Source of the DNA: Persicirhabdus sediminis
Lineage (GTDB): Bacteria; Verrucomicrobiota; Verrucomicrobiia; Verrucomicrobiales; Akkermansiaceae
Direction: 5' to 3'
Assembly (NCBI RefSeq): GCF_016595495.1
Contig: NZ_JAENIM010000039.1
Span: forward strand, 540,659-604,658
Length of the DNA: 64,000 nt
The position numbers and the translations under genes were made by a program. This document shows positions 1 through 7,130 of the stretch, in pieces (position 1 is the stretch's first letter; each line of letters begins with the position of its first letter). Below the pieces are notes generated by a model, which saw only the letters and a list, made by a program, of their open reading frames with translations, searched no databases and was not told the origin of the DNA.

Positions 1-806
1 TCGGCGATGCGATCAGCCACAGCGTGCTGCCGGGCATCGTTATTGCCTTTCTATTTACCGGCGATCTCTCGTCGCCGTGGTTAATCATCGGTGCTGGCAT
101 AGCTGGGCTCTTGGTGACCATTTTCATCGAAATGATCCACGTCGGCACGCGGGTGAAATCTGATGCCGCCACCGGCATTGCTTTCACTGCCTTGTTTGCG
201 CTGGGGGTTTTGCTCATGCAGCTGTACGGCGGGTCAAAAGTCGACCTCGACCCTGACTGCGTGCTCTACGGTCAGCTAGATCACATTCTCGAATACGAAG
301 CTGTTTCCATTGCTGGGCTGGATGTGCCGCGCCCGCTGGTCACCATGACCGCGGTGGCATTCTTCACGCTCACCACCATGTTTGTATTCTACCGCGTGCT
401 TGTGCTCAGCACCTTTGACGCTGGGCTCGCCGCCTCCTACGGTTACAAACCCGTGATGGTGCATTACGGCATGATGTTTGTGCTCTCTATCGTCGTGGTG
501 GCTGCTTTCCAGTCGGTTGGCGCCATCTTGGTGATTGCCTTGCTGATTTTGCCGGGAGCTTTCGCATACATGTGCACGCATAAGCTGCCGGTGATGTTAT
601 CATTGGCGGCTGGCCACGCGTTGTTATCCGCGGTGTTAGGCCTGTACATCTACGCGTGGTTCGACTGCAACCTAGCTGGAGCCGTTGTGTTAGCTGGTGC
701 TGCGCTGCTAGTTCTAGCGTGGTTATTTGGTCCAGTTGACGGTCAGCTGTGGAAATGGAAGCGCTCGCTGGGTGAGGTTGAGAAGCCAGATGATTTAATT
801 CTCTAG
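1..806 (+). CDS. Metal ABC transporter permease, ABC-3 family (5' end outside window)
   Basis: Integral membrane permease of the manganese/zinc/iron ABC-3 family (MntB, ZnuB, TroC type), which moves divalent metal across the inner membrane with an ATPase and a periplasmic binding protein. The open frame already runs at base 3 and reads GDAISHSVLPG, the cytoplasmic loop that contacts the ATPase, so the ATG at 24 lies inside the gene and the N-terminal helices are outside the window. Several hydrophobic helices follow, with the family-typical QSVGAILVIALLILPGA segment near the C-terminus. The acidic tail EVEKPDDLIL is cytoplasmic by inference. Partner genes should lie to the left. The transported metal cannot be told from this part. 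Confidence 0.88.
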   Translation, partial: GDAISHSVLPGIVIAFLFTGDLSSPWLIIGAGIAGLLVTIFIEMIHVGTRVKSDAATGIAFTALFALGVLLMQLYGGSKVDLDPDCVLYGQLDHILEYEAVSIAGLDVPRPLVTMTAVAFFTLTTMFVFYRVLVLSTFDAGLAASYGYKPVMVHYGMMFVLSIVVVAAFQSVGAILVIALLILPGAFAYMCTHKLPVMLSLAAGHALLSAVLGLYIYAWFDCNLAGAVVLAGAALLVLAWLFGPVDGQLWKWKRSLGEVEKPDDLIL

Positions 807-848
807 ATATTCCGCTTGTATCGGTGCGGTGGTGAGGGTACGGAACTT

Positions 849-872
849 GTCCCATTAATTACCACTGGGACA
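849..872 (+). promoter_or_regulatory. Inverted repeat just upstream of purH
   Basis: A 7-bp perfect inverted repeat, TGTCCCA and TGGGACA, separated by 10 bases, ends 13 bases before the purH start codon. It could be an operator or a weak leader hairpin. There is no T-tract, so it is not a convincing terminator for the permease gene. No Shine-Dalgarno sequence is visible between it and purH. The role is unknown. Confidence 0.3.
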
Positions 873-885
873 CACAATTTCCATT

Positions 886-2430
886 ATGGCTATTCAACGA
901 GCACTTCTCTCTGTATCTGACAAATCGGGATTGATCGATTTCGCCAAGGGCCTCAACGACCACGGCGTTGAGCTTCTTTCCACAGGTGGCACTGCCAAAG
1001 CACTGCGCGAGGCTGGACTTCCTGTTATCGATGTTTCTGAGTTCACAGGCGCCCCCGAGCTTTTCGACGGCCGCGTCAAAACTCTCCACCCAAAAGTTCA
1101 CGGTGGTCTACTACACCGCCGCGACGACGAAACTCACCTCGAGCAAGCCAAAGCGAATGATATCCCGCCAATCGACTTGGTTGTGGTGAATCTTTACCCG
1201 TTTGAGGAAACAATCGCTCGCCCAGACGTGACTCTGGAAGAGGCTATCGAAAACATCGACATCGGCGGTCCATCAATGCTGCGCTCAGCGGCTAAAAACT
1301 ACAAGTCAGTGACTGTAGTGACTGATCCAGCTGATTACGTCAACGTGCTCAACGAAATGAACGAGCACGATGGTGATACTTCATTCAAACTGCGTGAGCA
1401 GCTTGCGGTGAAAGTATTCCTGCGCACATCTCAGTACGACGGCCACATCACTAACTACCTTTCTCAGGCAGCTGAGGGCACTCGCTCTGGCCTGTCAATC
1501 ACACTGCCGCTCGAGCGCGAACTGCGTTACGGCGACAACCCGCACCAGAAGGCGACTCTCTACGGCACATTCTCTGAGTGTTTCACTCAGCTGCAAGGCA
1601 AAGAGCTCAGCTACACCAACGTGCTCGACATCGAAGCTGCGTCAGAGGTGATCAGCGACTTCATCCGCCCAACCGTAGCTATCTTCAAGCACTCCAACCC
1701 ATGTGGTGTTGGTCAGCACGACGATGACCTGCGTGAAGCATGGCAGCTGGCATTTGAAACCGATACACAAGCACCATTTGGTGGCGTGATCGTTATGAAC
1801 CGCCCGCTTACAGAAAGCCTAGCTCGTGTGATTTCTACTATCTTCACTGACGTGATCATCGCGCCAGATTACGAGCCAGAAGCTCGTGCTATTCTACAGA
1901 AGAAGAAAAACCTTCGCCTCATCAAGCTCAACAAAGACGCTTGGGATATCTGCCGCAAGACACCTGTCGTGCGTTCAGCTCCAGGTGGCCTGATGGTGAT
2001 GGATCGCGATCACAGCACACTCGGCCTCGACAACCTCGAGACTAAAGTAGTGACTAAGCGCCCACCAACAGACGAAGAACTCCGCGCAATGCGTTTCGCT
2101 TGGCGTGTTGTTCGTCACGTGAAGTCAAATGCCATCGTTTACGCTGGCGCAGACCGCACACTCGGCATCGGCGCTGGCCAAATGAGCCGCGTCGATTCAT
2201 CCCGCATCGCGGTATGGAAAGCTGGCGAAGCTGGTCTGGCTCTCGGCGGTAGCGTTGTTGCTTCTGACGCGATGTTCCCATTTGCTGATGGCCTGCAAAG
2301 CGCTATCGATGCTGGCGCGACTGCCTGCATCCAGCCAGGTGGCTCAATTCGTGACGAAGAAGTCATCGCCGCAGCTGATGCAGCTGGCATGGCAATGTGC
2401 TTCACTGGTCACCGCCACTTCAAACACTAA
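886..2430 (+). CDS. purH: Bifunctional AICAR transformylase / IMP cyclohydrolase
   Basis: Catalyses the last two steps of de novo IMP synthesis: formylation of AICAR with 10-formyl-tetrahydrofolate, then ring closure to IMP, in the cytoplasm. The 514-residue length is normal. The N-terminal MGS-like cyclohydrolase domain begins [19 protein letters not shown] and carries STGGTAKAL; the transformylase domain contains the Lys-His pair in FKHSNPCG and ends [10 protein letters not shown], as in the family. The ATG at 886 has no recognisable Shine-Dalgarno site but begins exactly at the conserved N-terminus. It is transcribed alone and followed by an intrinsic terminator. Codon use is that of a well-expressed gene, and it lacks the CCAGCTGG octamer common elsewhere in the window. 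Confidence 0.97.
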   Translation: MAIQRALLSVSDKSGLIDFAKGLNDHGVELLSTGGTAKALREAGLPVIDVSEFTGAPELFDGRVKTLHPKVHGGLLHRRDDETHLEQAKANDIPPIDLVVVNLYPFEETIARPDVTLEEAIENIDIGGPSMLRSAAKNYKSVTVVTDPADYVNVLNEMNEHDGDTSFKLREQLAVKVFLRTSQYDGHITNYLSQAAEGTRSGLSITLPLERELRYGDNPHQKATLYGTFSECFTQLQGKELSYTNVLDIEAASEVISDFIRPTVAIFKHSNPCGVGQHDDDLREAWQLAFETDTQAPFGGVIVMNRPLTESLARVISTIFTDVIIAPDYEPEARAILQKKKNLRLIKLNKDAWDICRKTPVVRSAPGGLMVMDRDHSTLGLDNLETKVVTKRPPTDEELRAMRFAWRVVRHVKSNAIVYAGADRTLGIGAGQMSRVDSSRIAVWKAGEAGLALGGSVVASDAMFPFADGLQSAIDAGATACIQPGGSIRDEEVIAAADAAGMAMCFTGHRHFKH

Positions 2431-2488
2431 GGTGTTTCTAGCTAGTCGATTCCGTATGGAAAATGGCTAGTGAAAACTAATTTCACAT

Positions 2489-2524
2489 CTCCTCGTCAGC
2501 CTAGCTGGCGGGGAGATTTTTTTA
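2489..2524 (+). terminator. Intrinsic terminator of purH
   Basis: An imperfect GC-rich stem formed by CTCCTCGTCAGC and GCTGGCGGGGAG around a short CTA-type loop, followed by ATTTTTTTATTT. It lies 58 bases after the purH stop codon. Confidence 0.8.
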
Positions 2525-2667
2525 TTTCAGCCAGCTGCGAGCGGGTAGGGCGGGTGATGATTTTGCGCCAGATCATGTGACTTTGCCTATTTTACGTCAG
2601 CTGAAAATCACTACCAGATCCAAAAAGTATTGCAAATCCCAGCGTCTAGTGGTTTTTGGAGCACGTC

Positions 2668-4548
2668 ATGTCAGACTCAAAAGAACGGAAAACATTGGAA
2701 CAGCGTCACCAGATGAGTGACCTCGAGCGCCTGCGTCACTCATGTGCCCACGTGCTTGCCACCGCGATTCTCCGACTCTGGCCGAATGCTCAACTAGCTG
2801 GCGGCCCACCGGTAGAAAATGGATTTTATTACGATATCGAGCTCGACCATCGTATCACCCCAGATGATTTTGTCAAAATTGAGGCTGAAATGAAGGCCGT
2901 AGTTAAGGCTAATGATACTTTTGAAAAACAAGTGGTTAGCCGTGAGGAAGCACTGGAAATGGCCAAAAGTGGTCGCCTCGGAGCACTTTCTGAGCGCGAT
3001 GCCGTGAGCCAATTCAAGGTAGACCTACTCGCTGACATCCCAGAGGGTGAAGAGATTTCTATTTTCAAAAATGGCGACTTCTGGGACCTCTGCGCCGGCC
3101 CTCACGTTGGACGTACTGGCAACTGCAAAGCCTACAAGGTGATGAGTGTAGCCAGCGCATTCTACAAAGGTGACTCCGATAAACAACAGCTGCAGCGTGT
3201 TTACGGAACTTGTTTCAAAAACAAAACTCAGCTCAATGAGCACCTCGAGCGCCTCGAAGAAGCGAAAAAACGTGATCACCGCAAACTTGGCCGCGAGCTT
3301 GACCTTTTCCACATCGACGAAGCCGTCGGTCAGGGGCTCATCCTCTGGAAACCAAAAGGTGCGCTAGTACGCCGCGCGCTCCAAGACTTCATCACCGCTG
3401 AGCTGGACAAACAAGAATACCAACAAGTATTCACTCCACACATTGGCAAGCTAGACCTCTACCGTACCAGTGGTCACTTCCCATACTATCAGGAGAGCCA
3501 GTACGCGCCTATCGCTGATAAGGGTGTGCTCGAAAAACTCTCTGACGAAGGATGTACCTGCTCGCAGCTCAGCAACATGCTGGAAAATGGCGAGGCTGAC
3601 GGCTACATGCTTAAGCCAATGAACTGCCCGCACCACATCAAAATCTTTGATAGTGAGCACCACAGCTACCGCGACCTGCCAGTGCGTCTGGCTGAGTTTG
3701 GTACCGTTTACCGCTGGGAGCAATCCGGCGAGCTCGGCGGCATGACACGCGTGCGTGGATTTACTCAGGATGACGCCCACATTTTCTGTACTCCTGACCA
3801 GATCGCTGAGGAAGTTCAAGGATGCCTTGGATTGGTGAAAAAAGTTCTCAGCACACTGGGCATGGAAGATTACAGCGTGCGTCTATCACTGCGTGATCCA
3901 GATAGCGACAAATACGTCGGTAGCTCAGAAAACTGGGACAAAGCGGAAGCAGCGCTGCGTGAAGCGGTGCAGACACTCGGTGTAGATTACATCGAAGAAG
4001 AAGGGGAAGCCGCATTCTACGGCCCTAAAATCGACTTTGTGGTTAAGGACGTCATCGGTCGCGACTGGCAGCTAGGCACCGTGCAGGTCGACTACAACCT
4101 GCCTGAGCGCTTCAACCTGTCCTACGTTGGCTCAGACAATAAACCACACGCGCCAGTGATGATTCACCGTGCGCCATTTGGTTCGCTAGAAAGATTTGTT
4201 GGTCTGCTCATCGAGCACTTCGAAGGTAAATTCCCAACATGGCTCGCTCCAGAGCAAGTTCGTGTACTTGGTATTTCAGAAAAATTCACCCCACAAGTGG
4301 AAGAAGCTGTAGCTAAGCTCACAGCGATTGGCTGTCGAGTTAGGAAAGATGTTACCGCAGATAAGATTGGAGCTAAAATTCGTCTTGCCAGATTAGAGCG
4401 TGTCCCTTATATGCTAATCATCGGCGCACGTGAGGCTGAAACCCAGTCCGCGTCAGTTCGTCACCGAGATCGAGAAGATCTAGGTGCCATGCCTATCGAT
4501 GAATTTGTCCAGCACATCCAACAGGAACTCATCAACCGCACTCTTTAG
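2668..4548 (+). CDS. thrS: Threonyl-tRNA synthetase lacking the TGS domain
   Basis: Charges tRNA-Thr with threonine. The protein starts directly at the editing domain (HSCAHVLA, later CAGPHV, the HxxxH/CxxxH metal site) instead of the usual 60-residue TGS domain. The class II core has motif 2 FGTVYRWEQSGELGG, the zinc-binding MNCPHH, motif 3 HRAPFGSLERF, and a normal anticodon-binding domain. An extra segment of about 30 residues, including DEGCTCSQ, sits between the motif-1 region and MNCPHH. The ATG at 2668 was chosen because GGAG lies 6 bases upstream; the in-frame TTG at 2656 overlaps that site. The product is 626 residues. It is followed by infC, the classical thrS-infC order. Confidence 0.96.
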   Translation: MSDSKERKTLEQRHQMSDLERLRHSCAHVLATAILRLWPNAQLAGGPPVENGFYYDIELDHRITPDDFVKIEAEMKAVVKANDTFEKQVVSREEALEMAKSGRLGALSERDAVSQFKVDLLADIPEGEEISIFKNGDFWDLCAGPHVGRTGNCKAYKVMSVASAFYKGDSDKQQLQRVYGTCFKNKTQLNEHLERLEEAKKRDHRKLGRELDLFHIDEAVGQGLILWKPKGALVRRALQDFITAELDKQEYQQVFTPHIGKLDLYRTSGHFPYYQESQYAPIADKGVLEKLSDEGCTCSQLSNMLENGEADGYMLKPMNCPHHIKIFDSEHHSYRDLPVRLAEFGTVYRWEQSGELGGMTRVRGFTQDDAHIFCTPDQIAEEVQGCLGLVKKVLSTLGMEDYSVRLSLRDPDSDKYVGSSENWDKAEAALREAVQTLGVDYIEEEGEAAFYGPKIDFVVKDVIGRDWQLGTVQVDYNLPERFNLSYVGSDNKPHAPVMIHRAPFGSLERFVGLLIEHFEGKFPTWLAPEQVRVLGISEKFTPQVEEAVAKLTAIGCRVRKDVTADKIGAKIRLARLERVPYMLIIGAREAETQSASVRHRDREDLGAMPIDEFVQHIQQELINRTL

Positions 4549-4633
4549 TTCTGAGAGCGGGTCTAATAGCGCATGCTTGATTGATTGCATTAACGACTCA
4601 TTGCAGCTCAGTGTGCGCCATTTATTAACTAAC

Positions 4634-4650
4634 AGGAGGATACGACCATA
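4634..4650 (+). promoter_or_regulatory. Strong Shine-Dalgarno site and ATA start codon of infC
   Basis: AGGAGGA at 4634-4640 is the best ribosome-binding site in this neighbourhood. Eight bases further, in frame with infC, is ATA (4648-4650), followed by GCT AAA CCA AAA AAG. The first in-frame ATG (4690) has no such site. Non-canonical starts (AUU, AUC, AUA) are the known basis of IF-3 autoregulation in other bacteria, because IF-3 rejects them when abundant. Confidence 0.8.
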
Positions 4651-5307
4651 GCTAAACCAAAAAAGAAGCAAGCCCGTTCGCGTCGCGACATGACGCGTAT
4701 TAATGAAAAAATCAGAGCCCCTAAGGTGCGTGTTGTCATGCACACTGGCGAGCAACTCGGGGTCATGAGCGTGCGTGAAGCCGTTGAAAAGGCAAAGTCA
4801 ATCGGCTTAGACCTGGTCGAAGTGGCCGCAACGGTCAGCCCTCCTGTGTGTCGCATCGTCGACTATGGTAAATACAAGTACGAGCAGTCAAAGCTGAAGA
4901 AGAAGAAAGCTAAGACAATGACCCGTATTAAGGAAATCAAAGTGCGCGTGGGTACAGATACTCACGATTACAACATCAAGTTGGCCCGCGCTGAGAAATT
5001 CCTCTACGAAGGATCTAAAGTGCGCGTGCGCCTGCAGTTCCGTGGTCGTGAAAATGCTCACCGTGAGATCGGTTTTGAGGTCGTTAAGCAAGTTGCTGTC
5101 GATCTCGCTGGCATCGCAGTGGTTGACCAGCAAGCTCGTCTTGCCGGACGCGCCATCAACATGATGCTCTCACCGCTGCCTAAAGAGCAACGTCAGCGTA
5201 AGTACTTCCTCAGTCACGGTAGCCTCATCGAAAATGATGACGACGACAGTGAATTGCCGGACGACGAAGATGACGTACAAGATGATGCCCCTCAGGCTCA
5301 GGAGTAA
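4648..5307 (+). CDS. infC: Translation initiation factor IF-3, ATA start
   Basis: IF-3 binds the 30S subunit, prevents premature 50S joining and checks start codons and initiator tRNA. The N-domain includes the conserved INEKIRAPKVRVV, followed by the lysine-rich linker KKKKAKTMTRIKEIKVR and the C-domain ending in MMLSPLPKEQRQ. With the ATA start the protein is 219 residues and gains a basic N-terminus (AKPKKKQARSRRD). It also has an acidic C-terminal tail of about 25 residues rich in Asp and Glu that ordinary IF-3 lacks. It follows thrS by 99 bases. The usual rpmI and rplT partners are absent: a terminator and an opposing gene follow. Confidence 0.95.
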   Translation: MAKPKKKQARSRRDMTRINEKIRAPKVRVVMHTGEQLGVMSVREAVEKAKSIGLDLVEVAATVSPPVCRIVDYGKYKYEQSKLKKKKAKTMTRIKEIKVRVGTDTHDYNIKLARAEKFLYEGSKVRVRLQFRGRENAHREIGFEVVKQVAVDLAGIAVVDQQARLAGRAINMMLSPLPKEQRQRKYFLSHGSLIENDDDDSELPDDEDDVQDDAPQAQE

Positions 5308-5349
5308 TTTCCTGGTAGCTAGACGCATCCAAGTCCAATAACTTTATAA

Positions 5350-5389
5350 AGACCGCCACGCAGCTAGCTGTGTGACGGTCTTTTTTTTG
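5350..5389 (+). terminator. Intrinsic terminator of infC
   Basis: A long stem pairs GACCGCCACGCAGCTAGCTG with the following TGTGACGGTC (outer arms GACCG/CGGTC and CAC/GTG), then TTTTTTTT. The inner part is the CAGCTAGCTG palindrome that recurs in other terminators here. It separates infC from the convergent fic gene. Confidence 0.88.
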
Positions 5390-5495
5390 TTCCAGCTGGA
5401 AAATTCTAGCTAGCTGGACCCGTGGGCCAGCTGGCTAGCCATCGTCCTCAGCCGCGATATTTCTGCAAACCACTGGTGCGCGTGCCAATTTCAGC

Positions 5496-6971
5496 TTAGC
5501 TTTCGCGGCCACTTTGCCATTTGGCAAATTCAGCCGGACGTAGTTTGTAGCGCACGATGCTGCCAACGTGCAGGGCCGCCAGCTCAGCAGCCACAATCTG
5601 GCCAAATGACTTTTCTTCGTGGCTTGGCGCTAGCTGGCTCGCGCGCTCGGCGATGAGCGCTTTTGCTTGCTCACCGTGCGCACCCAGCTGGACCAGCTCA
5701 CGCACGCAGTTTTTTATCTGCTCGCGGTATTTCAGCTGGAATGGATCTGGATTTCCCAGCGTCAGCCGGATGGCATTGTAGCGGGTGCATGACCGCTTGT
5801 ACGCCCAGATAAACAAATCGCGCAGGTAGTCGACGCGGTTCAGCTCGTACACCGCCAGCACAGCATTGAGGTACTCGCGGGTATCCACATCCACAAATGA
5901 GAGCGGGCACAGGTTGTGCTGCACCATCGGGATGTTGGCTGCCAGCCGTGATGTGCGTTTATTGACGTCTGCAAATGGCTGCAGGTAAGGCAGCTGCACG
6001 AGCACAAAAAATGCCGCTTCGAAAGGGTCGTCAATGGCTGCCGCCTTTTCCAATACCAGCTGGAAGTTTTCTTCGATCTGCTGCGGGATTTCCAGCGGAC
6101 GAAAGACGGATTGGCCAATGCCCACCGCGACTCTGCGTAGCCTGCCACCAGCGCCAATCTCACCGAGCAAGTTCTCCGCCAGTAGCGCGTGCAGGTTGCA
6201 CAGGCTGTAGCGGTTAAATCCCAGCTCGTCACTTGGATCAGCCAGCATTTCTATCGCCGCTTTGTGGTTGAGCAGCATCTGGGTTTCAGCGGTGGATTTG
6301 CCTCCGTGGCTCAGCCCATGCTGCATCAGCCGCTCGGTCTCCAGCAGCGAGTAGGTATTGCCTTCTAGCCGGCTGGAGTTCCACGAAATCTCGATGATCA
6401 TGCGGTCGAGCAGCTTGCGCAGGTAGGTGCCAGGTGGCAGGTCGTTTAAGCCCACGCGACCAAGCTCAGCCAGCTCTGCGCGAGTCGCCTCGTCGAGATA
6501 GTAACTTTGGTTGGGCTGGTAGTCGTGGAGAAATTCCGCCCGATAGCCGACGGCTTTGCGCTCAGCGAGCGGGCGCGCAATCAGTTTTTTGCATTCCAGC
6601 CCACCGTCACTCAGCCAGCTGTCGTCAGCTGCAGCTGAGTAGGGCGCATGGCTTTCTTCAAGGCGGCTGGCTCTGTAGCTGCTAGCTGAAGGATTTCCGT
6701 AGCTGGCGCCATCTTCACTGAGCATGTTGCCATAGTAATGTTCTTTTTCTGGCGCAAATACCGGGGTGATGTAGCGAATGTTGCGGCTGTGGCCACGTGC
6801 CACAATCTCCCCACGCGCCACCAATGACTCAAGCCGACGCTGCAAGGTGCGCCGACTGTAATCCAGCTGGTCAATATCAAGCAATTCGCTGATGGAGCGA
6901 CCATTGGGCATCGCTGCATGAATGGTATCACGCAGCAATTCTAGCTCTTCATTTTTGATAATAGCAGGCAT
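5496..6971 (-). CDS. Fic-domain protein with winged-helix N-terminus and variant Fic motif
   Basis: Fic domains usually transfer AMP or another nucleotide moiety to a target protein. Residues 1-70 look like a winged helix (SISELLDIDQ, SRRTLQRRLESLVARGEI). Residues 199-205, SSRLEGN, match the inhibitory-helix motif [ST]xxxE[GN] placed N-terminal to the Fic core. The catalytic loop at 331-342 reads QPFADVNKRTSR: the usual catalytic His is Gln and GNGR is replaced by VNKR. AMP transfer is therefore doubtful; it may be a regulator or use another chemistry. The 491-residue start is supported by GAGGAA shortly before the ATG. Two direct repeats upstream could be its operator. It lies next to a restriction operon but is in CCAGCTGG-rich, host-like sequence. 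Confidence 0.85.
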   Translation of the reverse strand: MPAIIKNEELELLRDTIHAAMPNGRSISELLDIDQLDYSRRTLQRRLESLVARGEIVARGHSRNIRYITPVFAPEKEHYYGNMLSEDGASYGNPSASSYRASRLEESHAPYSAAADDSWLSDGGLECKKLIARPLAERKAVGYRAEFLHDYQPNQSYYLDEATRAELAELGRVGLNDLPPGTYLRKLLDRMIIEISWNSSRLEGNTYSLLETERLMQHGLSHGGKSTAETQMLLNHKAAIEMLADPSDELGFNRYSLCNLHALLAENLLGEIGAGGRLRRVAVGIGQSVFRPLEIPQQIEENFQLVLEKAAAIDDPFEAAFFVLVQLPYLQPFADVNKRTSRLAANIPMVQHNLCPLSFVDVDTREYLNAVLAVYELNRVDYLRDLFIWAYKRSCTRYNAIRLTLGNPDPFQLKYREQIKNCVRELVQLGAHGEQAKALIAERASQLAPSHEEKSFGQIVAAELAALHVGSIVRYKLRPAEFAKWQSGRES

Positions 6972-7019
6972 GACTTCCTCTTTTTTTCTTCATAGGGAAC
7001 ACTCACACCTTACCACATT

Positions 7020-7050
7020 CGCGCCAATTTAAAAGCGTCACGCGCCAATT
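7020..7050 (-). promoter_or_regulatory. Two direct repeats upstream of the fic gene
   Basis: The decamer CGCGCCAATT occurs at 7020-7029 and again at 7041-7050, a 21-bp period or two helical turns, about 50 to 80 bases before the fic start codon. Same-face direct repeats of this kind often bind a winged-helix or HTH dimer. Binding by the Fic protein's own N-terminal domain is a guess. Confidence 0.45.
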
Positions 7051-7130
7051 AAACCAAATAAATGCCACATAAACCAGCTGGCTGGGAATTATTCACCTCG
7101 TGATGAGCTGGCCAGCTGTTGACGTTAGGG

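Noticed and set aside
3025-3312. Long antisense frames inside thrS, purH, mfd, thiC and other genes
   Set aside because: They run opposite to clearly conserved genes, have low-complexity or codon-mirror composition, and lack start signals; they are shadows of the real frame.
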